DNA from: MPNO01 sp965205995
GTDB lineage: Bacteria; Pseudomonadota; Alphaproteobacteria; MPNO01
Assembly: GCA_965205995.1 (NCBI GenBank)
Contig: OZ242200.1
Coordinates: 1,612,001 to 1,676,000 of the forward strand
Length of the DNA: 64,000 nucleotides
Direction of reading: 5' to 3'
A model generated the notes under the pieces. The model was not told where the DNA came from, searched no databases, and was given only the letters and a program-made list of their open reading frames with translations. The stretch's first letter is position 1. Every line of letters starts with the position of its first letter. The translations under genes were made by a program, and so were the position numbers. Positions 28,818-36,941 of the stretch are shown piece after piece.

Positions 28818-29933
28818 ATGTCGTTCGTCAAACAGACGGGTGTCCTGCTCCTGCTCGCCGCGGTCGCGGCCGGCGGCTGGTGGGGCTGGCAGCAATTCGC
28901 CGGCGACAAGGCCGGCGCGCGGCCGGAAAAGGGTCGGCGCGGCGGCGGGGTGGCGATCGTCGAGACAGCGCGTGCCGAAATCCGCAACCTCGATACGCTG
29001 ATCGAGGCCATCGGCTCCACCCGTGCGCGACGCTCTGTCGAGATCACGCCGCTGACTGCCGGGCGGGTCACCGAGGTCGGCTTCTCCGCCGGCAAGTCGG
29101 TCACTGCCGGGACGGTGCTGCTGCGCCTCGACAGCGACATTCAGCGCGCCGACCTTATCGAGGCCAGGGCGCGGCTGACCGAGGCGGCCAGTGCGCTCAA
29201 GCGGGCGCAATCATTGAAAAAGTCGAACACCGTATCCGCCTCCACCGTCGACAAGCTGGTTGCCGTGGTGGCGACCACACGGGCCGACTATGAACGCGCC
29301 AAGCGGCGGCTCAGCGACCGCACCGTCACCGCGCCCTTCGACGGCGTCGTCGGTTTTTCCCGCGTCGAGGTCGGTGCCCGTGTCAAGGAAGGCGATACCG
29401 TCACCACGCTCGACGATCTGTCGCATGTCGAGATCGAATTCTCTCTGCCCGAGGGGCTGTACGGCCGTATCGTTCCGGGCCAGCGCATCGTTGCCAACGC
29501 CACCGCGTTTCCCGGTCGCGAATTCGAGGGCGTTATCGAGACCATCGACAGCCGCATCGACCGGGTGTCACGGTCGTACAAGGCCCGCGCCGTGGTCGCC
29601 AATCCCGAGCTCGCACTGCCGTCGGGCATGTTCATGCACCTCTCCGTCGTGCTCGATGCCGTGCGCGTACTGACCGTGCCGGAGGAGGCGATCATCGTGG
29701 ACGGCCGGCTGGCGTTTGTTTATGTCGTGAAGAAGACCGGAAAGGGCGAGCGCGCCTTACGCCGCGACGTCACGCTCGGCCGGCGTTCATTCGGCCATGT
29801 CGAGATCGCCTCCGGCGTCGCGGAAGGCGACGAAGTGGTAACCCGAGGCGTGCGCGTGCGCGACGGCGCCCCGATACGCCGAGCCAAACCGCCAAAGGCC
29901 AAGGGCCTGAGTCTGAAGGGGGCGGCGGGATGA
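28818..29933 (+). CDS. RND efflux periplasmic adaptor (membrane fusion protein)
   Basis: A 371-residue HlyD/AcrA-type adaptor with an N-terminal membrane anchor (residues 8-24). The lipoyl-like half motif is VEITPLTAGRVTEVGFSAGKSV. A coiled-coil hairpin covers about 115-165, and the second lipoyl part is RTVTAPFDGVVGFSRVEVGA. The C-terminal barrel ends in VASGVAEGDEV-like sequence. It links the RND pump at 30063 to an outer-membrane channel; no TolC gene is in the window. Substrates are unknown. Confidence 0.92.
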   Translation: MSFVKQTGVLLLLAAVAAGGWWGWQQFAGDKAGARPEKGRRGGGVAIVETARAEIRNLDTLIEAIGSTRARRSVEITPLTAGRVTEVGFSAGKSVTAGTVLLRLDSDIQRADLIEARARLTEAASALKRAQSLKKSNTVSASTVDKLVAVVATTRADYERAKRRLSDRTVTAPFDGVVGFSRVEVGARVKEGDTVTTLDDLSHVEIEFSLPEGLYGRIVPGQRIVANATAFPGREFEGVIETIDSRIDRVSRSYKARAVVANPELALPSGMFMHLSVVLDAVRVLTVPEEAIIVDGRLAFVYVVKKTGKGERALRRDVTLGRRSFGHVEIASGVAEGDEVVTRGVRVRDGAPIRRAKPPKAKGLSLKGAAG

Positions 29934-30062
29934 AGAGGCATTGGACCCGAAGGGCTCGTCCTCCTCGGGGACGGCACCCGTGAACGGCCTTCTCCCCTGC
30001 TTCCGGTCGCCGAGACTCGGCACCCTCTCCGCAAGGAGACGGGCCGATCGAGCATCCGCGTC

Positions 30063-33000
30063 ATGACACTGTCCGATCTCTCGATCCGCCGTCCGGTGCT
30101 GGCGCTGGTGGCGAGCTTGATGATCGTCGTCATGGGCGTCGCGGCTCTGCTGTCGATTCCGGTGCGCGAACTGCCGGATGTCGATTCCGCCATCGTCACG
30201 GTGACCACGACCTATGTCGGTGCCTCCCCCGACATCGTCGATACCGACATAACCGAGATCGTCGAGAGCGCCGTCGCCGGCATTTCCGGCGTCAAGACGA
30301 TCGCGTCCTACAGCCGGCGCAATCGCAGCCGCACCGTCATCGTGTTCGAAATCGGCCGCGATATCGACGAAGCCGCCAACGATGTGCGCGACGCTGTCGG
30401 CCGCATCCGGTCGAGCCTGCCGGAAGGCACCGACGAGCCGCGCATCGTCAAGAACGATAGCGACGCCGACCCGGTGATGCGGCTTGCCGTGACATCCGAA
30501 CGCATGGCGCCGGCCGGGATCACCGATTATATCGACCGCTTCCTCATCGACCGGCTGGCGACGCTCCAAGGCGTGGCCAGCATCGATATTCGCGGTGAGC
30601 GGCGCTACGCCATCCGCATCTGGCTCGACCGCCGCGCGCTTGCCGCCCGCAATCTGACCGTCGCCGATATCGAGACGGCGATGCGCCGCAGCAATGTCGA
30701 GCTGCCGGCCGGCGAGATCGTCTCGCGCCACCGCATGCTGGATGTCCGCCTCGACAGCCGGCTGCGCAATGTCGAGGCCTTCCGTAACGTCGTCGTCGAC
30801 ACGGTAGCGGGCTATCCGGTGCGGCTTGGCGACGTCGCCAAGGTCGAACTCGGAGTCGAAAACGACGACCTCATCGTGCGCGCCAACGGCGTGCCGGCAG
30901 TCGGTCTCGCGGTGCTGCGCCAGAGCCAGGCCAACACGATGGAGATATCCGAGGCCGTGCGCGCCGAGATCGAGGCGATCCGCCCGACCATGCCCGACGG
31001 CATGAACCTTATCGTCGGTTCCGACGATGCACTGTTCATTGCCGCGTCCATCCGCGAGGTGCTGATCGCGCTGAGCATTTCGATGGCGCTGGTGGTGCTG
31101 GTGATCCTGCTGTTCCTGCGGTCGTTCCGCGCCATGCTGGTGCCGGCGATCACCATTCCGGTATCGCTGATCGGCTGCCTGTCGCTGGTCGCTGCCTTCG
31201 GTTTTTCGATCAACGTGCTGACCCTGCTGGCCCTGCTGCTCGCCATCGGCCTGGTTGTCGACGATGCCATCGTCGTGCTCGAAAACATCCAGCGCCGCAC
31301 CGACCTCGGCGAGTCGCCTCTGGTCGCCAGCGTGCTCGGCACCCGACAGGTCACTTTCGCAGTGATTGCCACGTCGGTGACGCTGATCGCCGTGTTCGTG
31401 CCGATCTCTTTCCTCGGCGGCGCCGTCGGCAGGCTGTTCAGCGAATTCGGCCTGGTCATGGCCGCGGCAGTGGTCATCTCATCCTTCGTCGCGCTCAGCC
31501 TGTGCCCGGTGATCGCGTCGCGGGTGGTGAAGGGGCACGCATCGAAGACACGCTATCCGGGCGAACCGGGTTCGACAGACAGCGCCGGAGCCGGCACCGT
31601 CGCGCCGTCGCGCGTAAGCCGCATCTACCGCGCCGGGCTCCAGGCCGCACTCGCCGCACCGCTGGTCACCATCGCGCTTTCGGGCGCCTTCGTCGCCGGC
31701 GCTGTCGGGCTTTACTTCGAGCTCCCGCGCGAGCTGGCGCCGAAGGAAGATCGCGGTGTTGCTTTCATCCCCCTGACCTCGCCGCAGGGATCGACCCTCT
31801 CCTATACCGACGAGCAGACACGCATCGTCGAGCGCGCACTCCAACCGCTGGTTGCCTCGGGAGATATCCGCACCGTCTACACCATCGCCGGGTCCTGGGG
31901 CCGGCCTTACCGCGCCTTCGTCGTGATGCGGCTGGCGCCCTGGGAAGAGCGCGATCTATCCGCCTCGCAGATTACCGCAAAGGTCGCGCCGGCGCTCCGT
32001 TCCTTGCCCGGCGCACGCGGTTTTCCGATCACTCCTGCCGGACTCGGTTTGCGCGGCAACTCGTCCCCTCTGCGCGTCGTTGTCGGCGGACCCAACTTCG
32101 GCAGCGTCGAAATATGGGCGCGGGCGCTGCTCGAACATGCCGAAGCCAATGAAAGCCTGGTCAACGCCGATATCGATTTCGAGCGCAACCAGCCCCAGCT
32201 CAATCTTGCGCTCGACCGTGCCCGCGCCAACGACCTCGGCATTGGCGCCGACACCGTCGCGGCGACCCTGCAAACCATGTTCGCCTCGCGCAAGGTTACG
32301 AATTTCATCGACCGCGGCCGCGAATATCCGGTGATCGTCAATGCACGGCCGGAGGACCGGCGCACGCCGAGCGATATCGACAACGTGTTCGTGCGTGCCG
32401 GAAACGACCGCTCGCTGGTGCCGCTGCGCGCGCTGATCGCGGTGTCCGAGAGTGCCGCCGCCGCCGAACTCAGGCGCTACGACCGCCTGCCCTCGATCAC
32501 CGTCTCGGCGGCGCTGGCCGACGGCTATGCGCTCGGCGACGCGCTCGCCTACATGGAGCAGGGTGCGGCGCAAATCCTGCCGCCAGGGGCGAAACTCGGC
32601 TTTTCCGGCCAGTCGCTGACCTACAAGGAAACTTCGGACGATGTCGCCATCATCTTCGCGCTGGCGCTGCTCATCGTTTTCCTCGTACTTGCCGCCCAGT
32701 TCGAGAGCTTCATTCATCCTCTGGTGATCATGCTGTCGGTACCGCTCTCCCTGGCCGGCGCGATCTACGGGATGACGCTGGCCGGGCTGACGCTCAACGT
32801 ATACAGCCAGATCGGCATCATCCTGTTGATCGGCCTGATGGCGAAGAACGGCATTCTCATCGTCGAATTCGCCAACCAGCTGCGCGACCGGGGTATGAGC
32901 GTGCGCGACTCCGTCGTCGCGGCCTCGGTCCTGCGTTTCCGGCCTATCGTCATGACGGTGATTTCGACGATTCTCGGAGCGATGCCGCTGGTGCTGGCCT

Positions 33001-33203
33001 CGGGAGCGGGTGCGGAAAGTCGCATCGCCATCGGCTCGGTCATCGTCGGCGGGCTCGGCCTCGCATTGCTGCTGACGCTGTTCCTGACTCCGGTGCTGTA
33101 CGATCTGTTGGCCGGATACTCGAAGCCCCGCTCGACGGTCGAACGCGCGCTCGAGGCCGAGCTGGCACAGCATGCGGCTACGTTGCGCGGACCCGGGGAG
33201 TAA
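30063..33203 (+). CDS. RND efflux pump inner-membrane subunit
   Basis: A 1046-residue AcrB/MexF-like HAE-type proton antiporter. It starts MTLSDLSIRRPVLALVASLM and has twelve helices with two large periplasmic loops. Helix 4 carries the proton-relay pair in GLVVDDAIVVLENIQRR. Helix 10 contains the lysine motif LIGLMAKNGILIVEFANQLRD. The gene follows the adaptor after 129 bp, which hold no other gene. The pair probably exports hydrophobic compounds or solvents. Confidence 0.95.
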   Translation: MTLSDLSIRRPVLALVASLMIVVMGVAALLSIPVRELPDVDSAIVTVTTTYVGASPDIVDTDITEIVESAVAGISGVKTIASYSRRNRSRTVIVFEIGRDIDEAANDVRDAVGRIRSSLPEGTDEPRIVKNDSDADPVMRLAVTSERMAPAGITDYIDRFLIDRLATLQGVASIDIRGERRYAIRIWLDRRALAARNLTVADIETAMRRSNVELPAGEIVSRHRMLDVRLDSRLRNVEAFRNVVVDTVAGYPVRLGDVAKVELGVENDDLIVRANGVPAVGLAVLRQSQANTMEISEAVRAEIEAIRPTMPDGMNLIVGSDDALFIAASIREVLIALSISMALVVLVILLFLRSFRAMLVPAITIPVSLIGCLSLVAAFGFSINVLTLLALLLAIGLVVDDAIVVLENIQRRTDLGESPLVASVLGTRQVTFAVIATSVTLIAVFVPISFLGGAVGRLFSEFGLVMAAAVVISSFVALSLCPVIASRVVKGHASKTRYPGEPGSTDSAGAGTVAPSRVSRIYRAGLQAALAAPLVTIALSGAFVAGAVGLYFELPRELAPKEDRGVAFIPLTSPQGSTLSYTDEQTRIVERALQPLVASGDIRTVYTIAGSWGRPYRAFVVMRLAPWEERDLSASQITAKVAPALRSLPGARGFPITPAGLGLRGNSSPLRVVVGGPNFGSVEIWARALLEHAEANESLVNADIDFERNQPQLNLALDRARANDLGIGADTVAATLQTMFASRKVTNFIDRGREYPVIVNARPEDRRTPSDIDNVFVRAGNDRSLVPLRALIAVSESAAAAELRRYDRLPSITVSAALADGYALGDALAYMEQGAAQILPPGAKLGFSGQSLTYKETSDDVAIIFALALLIVFLVLAAQFESFIHPLVIMLSVPLSLAGAIYGMTLAGLTLNVYSQIGIILLIGLMAKNGILIVEFANQLRDRGMSVRDSVVAASVLRFRPIVMTVISTILGAMPLVLASGAGAESRIAIGSVIVGGLGLALLLTLFLTPVLYDLLAGYSKPRSTVERALEAELAQHAATLRGPGE

Positions 33204-33390
33204 TGTGCGGGGGTCCGTCGCCATCTTCGAAACGCTGGCATGCGGCTCAAGCTCCGCGCGCGGCGTCGCCCCCAAAGTCCGAAATCCGGCCGCCTGAAAC
33301 TGTCCGGCACCGGGCGCGCGTTGTTGTTTTCGACCGGGCTTGAAAACCAGGGCCTGTCCGTTTCGGACGGAGTCGGGAAAGGGAGAGGCG

Positions 33391-34860
33391 ATGCTGATTT
33401 CGGGCGAGGAGAAGCTCGCGCGGCTGCGCGACGGCCGCGTGGTCTATGTCGGCGGCGAGCGGATCGACGACGTCACCCGCCACCCCGCCTTTCGCGAGGG
33501 CGCTCGGACGATCGCGGCGCTCTATGACCTCAAGGCCGACCCGGCGGGGCGCGAGACTTTCGCCTACGAGGAGGACGGCGAGGCGTTCGCGCTCTACTGG
33601 CTCCGCTGCCGCGACCGCGAGGACCTCGCCCGGCGGACGCGGGCGATGAAGGCGATGGCGGACGCGACTTACGGCCTGATCGGCCGGTCGCCGGACCACG
33701 TCGCGGGCATGGTCACCGGCCTCGCGATGCGGTCCGACCTGCTCGAAGGCCTGCGCGCCGGCTGCGGCGAGAACCTGATGCGCTACTGGCGCCACTCGCG
33801 CAGCCGCGACCTCTATATCTGCTTCGCCGTCATCCCGCCGACCGGACTGCGCGACCGCGACATGTTCCCGGGCCAGGAGCGCGACGACCCGGTGCTCCGC
33901 GTCGTCGACGAGGACGCGGACGGGGTCGTCGTCTCCGGGATGAAGATGCTGGCGACCGGCGGCGTTTACGCCGACGAGGTGTGGATCGGCAACCTCACGC
34001 CGATTGACGTGAAGTTCGGGGCGGAGAGCATCACCGCGGCGCTGCCGCTGAATGCGCCCGGCGTCTCGCTCTGGGCGCGCCGGCCCTATGGAGGGACGGT
34101 GCGCAACGAGGCCGACTACCCGCTGAGCTACCGCTACGACGAGAGCGACTGCGTGCTGGTGTGCGAGGAGGTCCGCATCCCGTGGGAGCGGGTGTTCCTG
34201 CACAATGACGGCGCGATGTCGCGGCGCATCTACACCGAGACCGCCGCCAACGTCTACGCCAACCACCAGTCCAACGTCCGGTTCTGGGCCAAGATGGGGC
34301 TGATCGTCGGGCTGGCGAGCCGCATCTGCCAGGCCAACGGCATCGAGCGGATCCCCGCGATGCGCGAACTGCTCGGGCGCTTCGCCGCGCTCGAGGCGAC
34401 GATCGCCGGGCTGGTCGCCGGCCAGATCGAGGGCTGGGAGGCCTGGCCCGAGGGCTACGCCGTGCCCAACCGGCGGATGATGTACGCCTCGCTCAACTGG
34501 TGCCAGGAGCAGCACAGCGAGATCATCGACCTGTTGCGCACGCTGCTCGGCGGCGTGCCGATGCAGATGCCGGCCGACATCGACGTGCTCGCCGACCCCG
34601 CGCTCGGCGGCCTGTTCGAGCGCTGGTGGAAGACGCCCGCGGTCGACGCCATCCGCCGCCACAAGCTCTACAAGCTCGCGTGGGACCTCGTCGGCAGCGA
34701 GTTCGCCGGCCGCCACCAGCTCTACGAGAAGTTCTACGCCGGCAACTCGATCATCGTCCGCAACCAGTCCGACCGCGAGGCGCCATGGGACGACTTCCAC
34801 GCCATCGTCGACGACCTGATCGACCGCATCCCGGTGCCAAGACCAATGGGATCGGGGTGA
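33391..34860 (+). CDS. 4-hydroxyphenylacetate 3-hydroxylase (HpaB) family oxygenase
   Basis: A 489-residue FADH2-dependent aromatic hydroxylase of the HpaB/acyl-CoA dehydrogenase-like fold. The start ATG 33391 has GGGAGAGG upstream and begins MLISGEEKLARLRDGRVVYVGGERI. Typical features are HPAFREGARTIAALYDLKAD, VSGMKMLATGGVYADEVWIGN and EFAGRHQLYEKFYAGNS. No flavin reductase (HpaC) gene is adjacent, so reductant must come from elsewhere. The family also includes 4-chlorophenol oxygenases and PvcC-like enzymes; the true substrate is not fixed. Confidence 0.9.
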   Translation: MLISGEEKLARLRDGRVVYVGGERIDDVTRHPAFREGARTIAALYDLKADPAGRETFAYEEDGEAFALYWLRCRDREDLARRTRAMKAMADATYGLIGRSPDHVAGMVTGLAMRSDLLEGLRAGCGENLMRYWRHSRSRDLYICFAVIPPTGLRDRDMFPGQERDDPVLRVVDEDADGVVVSGMKMLATGGVYADEVWIGNLTPIDVKFGAESITAALPLNAPGVSLWARRPYGGTVRNEADYPLSYRYDESDCVLVCEEVRIPWERVFLHNDGAMSRRIYTETAANVYANHQSNVRFWAKMGLIVGLASRICQANGIERIPAMRELLGRFAALEATIAGLVAGQIEGWEAWPEGYAVPNRRMMYASLNWCQEQHSEIIDLLRTLLGGVPMQMPADIDVLADPALGGLFERWWKTPAVDAIRRHKLYKLAWDLVGSEFAGRHQLYEKFYAGNSIIVRNQSDREAPWDDFHAIVDDLIDRIPVPRPMGSG

Positions 34861-34961
34861 ATTTCCGGGCAGAGGGTGTTGTTCGGCGTGGTTCTCGGAC
34901 GCCGATCGGCTCGCTAACCCATTGACGTTGCTACGATCCGGGGGTCAAGGGCGCGCGACGA

Positions 34962-34987
34962 CCGCCCCCAGCGGGAGCCGGGGGCGG
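34962..34987. terminator. Strong hairpin between hpaB-like gene and cold-shock gene
   Basis: CCGCCCCC (34962-34969) and GGGGGCGG (34980-34987) form a perfect 8-bp GC stem with a 10-base loop, between two convergent genes. There is no clear T-run on either side, so it may act as a bidirectional terminator or mRNA 3'-end stabiliser. Confidence 0.45.
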
Positions 34988-35002
34988 GATCTCGGGTAGT
35001 TG

Positions 35003-35209
35003 TTAGAGGATGGACAGGTTCTCGGCGGAAGATTTGCCGTCGCGTCCGGGTTGCAGATCGAAGGAAACTTTCTGTCCTTCGTTAAGCGACGTCAACCCGG
35101 CGCGCTCCACCGCCGAAATGTGGACGAAAGCGTCCTTCGAGCCGTCTTCGGGCTCGATGAAGCCAAAACCCTTGGCTGCGTTGAACCACTTAACAGTACC
35201 AGTAGCCAT
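35003..35209 (-). CDS. cspA: Cold-shock domain protein, CspA family
   Basis: A 68-residue OB-fold RNA chaperone with the two RNA-binding motifs KGFGFIEPEDG (RNP1) and DAFVHIS (RNP2). It starts MATGTVKWFNAAKGFGF. A GAGGA site lies 8 nt before the ATG at 35209. It has a leader of about 143 nt with two stem-loops, and its promoter sits directly beside an insertion sequence. It would melt RNA secondary structure during cold or stress. Confidence 0.95.
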   Translation of the reverse strand: MATGTVKWFNAAKGFGFIEPEDGSKDAFVHISAVERAGLTSLNEGQKVSFDLQPGRDGKSSAENLSIL

Positions 35210-35243
35210 AGTTATTTCCTCTGAAAGGAGTCGTGGTCTCGCG

Positions 35244-35320
35244 CGTCACACCATGTGACGGCGCGGTCGGTCAACGCTCACATTGTCAGGGGATAACTAA
35301 GCTAATCGCCGTAGCGATTA
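35244..35320 (-). promoter_or_regulatory. Structured 5' leader of the cold-shock mRNA
   Basis: Two inverted repeats lie in the leader. One is GTCACA/TGTGAC (35245-35259, loop of 3, extended by one C-G pair). The other is TAATCGC/GCGATTA (35303-35320, loop of 4). Long structured leaders are known to control csp translation by temperature in enterobacteria; a similar role here is inferred. Confidence 0.4.
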
Positions 35321-35359
35321 TTTAGATCGCACAGATCAAATGCAAAACGTATGCGGGAG

Positions 35360-35388
35360 ACCGTAGAGGATTTTTTTGGAAAAGTCAA
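35360..35388 (-). promoter_or_regulatory. Sigma-70 promoter of the cold-shock gene
   Basis: On the minus strand TTGACT (35388-35383), a 17-bp spacer and TACGGT (35365-35360). The start would be near 35353, giving a leader of about 143 nt. The first base of the -35 box directly abuts the 16-bp target duplication of the insertion sequence at 35389. Confidence 0.6.
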
Positions 35389-35404
35389 CGATCCGCGCGG
35401 TCCC
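35389..35404. repeat. Target-site duplication, left copy (16 bp)
   Basis: CGATCCGCGCGGTCCC directly precedes the left end of the insertion sequence and is repeated exactly at 36812-36827 after its right end. Confidence 0.85.
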
Positions 35405-36811
35405 TGTCGGTAACACGGGATATGTCCGGTCCATGTACCAGATGATCTGTCCGGTTTTAGAAGTCTTCCAAGCCATGGAGGGTTTGGATGCGTCGGACGG
35501 AGCAGGCACAGGGGCTGAGACTGATGAAGTTCGAAGAGGTTTACGGGCGCAGCTGTTGCGGTGTGCTGGGCCAGGCGGCGGCGGCGGAGATACTGGGCGT
35601 CTCGGAGCGCACCTTCCGGCGCTGGCGGGATCGCTTTGAGGCGGACGGCGCGGAGGGTCTCTACGACCGCCGCCTGGGCCGGGTCTCGGCGCGCCGCGCG
35701 CCGATCGACGAGGTGGCGCGGGTGCTTGAGCTGTTCGACACCCGCTACTGGGACTTCACCGCCAAGCACTTCCACGAGAAGCTGGTGGCGGAGCACGGCT
35801 GTGGGCGCAGCTACAACTGGGTGCGGCTGACCTTACAGGCGTATGGCCGCAGGCGGGCGGCACCGCGCCGTGGCGCGCACCGGCGCAAGCGCCCACGCCG
35901 CGCGCTTCCCGGCATGATGGTGCACCAGGACGGCTCGCGCCATGGGTGGCTCGCCGGCCAGCCGCCGCTCGACCTGATCGTCACCATGGACGACGCCACG
36001 AGCGAGATCTACTCGGCCTTCTTCGTCGAGGAGGAGGGCACGATGTCGAGCTTCCGGGCGCTTTCCGAGGTGATCGGGGAGCGCGGGCTGTTCTGCTCGC
36101 TCTATGCCGACCGGGCCAGCCACTACTGGCACACGCCCGACGCGGGCGGCAAGGTGGACAAGGACAACCCGACCCAGGTCGGGCGCGCGCTTCAGCGCCT
36201 CGGCATCGAGCTCATCGCAGCCTATTCGCCAGAGGCCAGGGGGCGGTCCGAGCGCATGTTCGGCACCTTGCAGAAGCGCCTGCCGCAGGAACTCCGGCTC
36301 GCCGGCATCACCGGGATCGACCAGGCCAACCGCTTCCTCAAGGAGGTCTATCTGCCCCAACACAATGCCCGCTTCGCCACCCCGGCCGAGGACCAGGGCA
36401 CCGCCTTCGTCCCCTTCGCCGGCGCGCTCGACGACATCCTGTGCATCCACGAGGACCGCACCGTCGCTAACGACAACACCGTGCGCTACAAGCGCCTGGC
36501 ACTTCAGATCCCCGCCGACCGCCACCGCCGCCACTACGTCAAGGCCACGGTCCGGGTGCACGAGTATCCCGACGGCACGCTCGCCGTCTTCCACGGACCC
36601 CGATGCCTGGCCCGCTACAAGGCCGGCGGCGAGCCCATCGACACCTCAACCCGGCAGGCCGCGTGATCCGCTTCGACGCGACCAGCCAAAGCCCTGTGGA
36701 CAAGTGGACAGCCGCTCCGCGCCTGACCACTTCCCCACAGGCCCAACAACCGCAACCGAAGCGGTCAACTCATCTGGTACATAAACCGGTCAGTTCAGAA
36801 TGTTCTCGACA
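35405..36811 (+). mobile_element. Insertion sequence, IS1202-family-like (formerly ISNCY), 1407 bp
   Basis: The element begins TGTCGGTAACA and its right end, read inward on the other strand, begins TGTCGAGAACA. Inside the tips both ends carry a second inverted block with an exact ATGTACCAGATGA core (35434-35446 and 36769-36781) flanked by TGTCCGGT/TGACCGGT-type boxes. It holds one transposase gene. Exact 16-bp direct repeats abut both ends. The long duplication and the transposase type agree with the IS1202 family, in which, as I recall, the ISTde1 subgroup makes 15-18 bp duplications. It appears complete and recently inserted. Confidence 0.85.
35488..36666 (+). CDS. DDE transposase of the IS1202/ISNCY type
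   Basis: A 392-residue transposase with an N-terminal helix-turn-helix (residues 28-52, AAAEILGVSERTFRRWRDRF) and an RNase H-like catalytic core. Catalytic residues are D148 (VHQDGSRHGW), D208 (YADRASHYWHTP) and E255 (SPEARGRSERMFGTLQKRL). A Lys/Arg-rich linker (121-140) connects the parts. The C-terminal region DNTVRYKRLALQIPADRHRRHY-like is common to this group. It is uninterrupted, so the element may be active. Confidence 0.92.
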   Translation: MRRTEQAQGLRLMKFEEVYGRSCCGVLGQAAAAEILGVSERTFRRWRDRFEADGAEGLYDRRLGRVSARRAPIDEVARVLELFDTRYWDFTAKHFHEKLVAEHGCGRSYNWVRLTLQAYGRRRAAPRRGAHRRKRPRRALPGMMVHQDGSRHGWLAGQPPLDLIVTMDDATSEIYSAFFVEEEGTMSSFRALSEVIGERGLFCSLYADRASHYWHTPDAGGKVDKDNPTQVGRALQRLGIELIAAYSPEARGRSERMFGTLQKRLPQELRLAGITGIDQANRFLKEVYLPQHNARFATPAEDQGTAFVPFAGALDDILCIHEDRTVANDNTVRYKRLALQIPADRHRRHYVKATVRVHEYPDGTLAVFHGPRCLARYKAGGEPIDTSTRQAA

Positions 36812-36827
36812 CGATCCGCGCGGTCCC
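36812..36827. repeat. Target-site duplication, right copy (16 bp)
   Basis: An exact copy of CGATCCGCGCGGTCCC (35389-35404) directly after the IS right end. The following 114 bp to the amidase stop hold no recognisable gene. Confidence 0.85.
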
Positions 36828-36941
36828 CCGCGGTCGCGATGCTCGCCGCGATACCTCCTGGGCGCTCCGCCCGCAGAGGCTCGGCGCGAGAGGCCTCGAT
36901 TCGCAGCCGCCGCCGCAAGCCTGCCGGCGACGCCGCCATTC

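Noticed and set aside
35423..36792. IS ends at the inner ATGTACCAGATGA inverted repeats
   Set aside because: The inner ends give no target duplication; extending to TGTCG tips yields exact 16-bp direct repeats abutting both ends.
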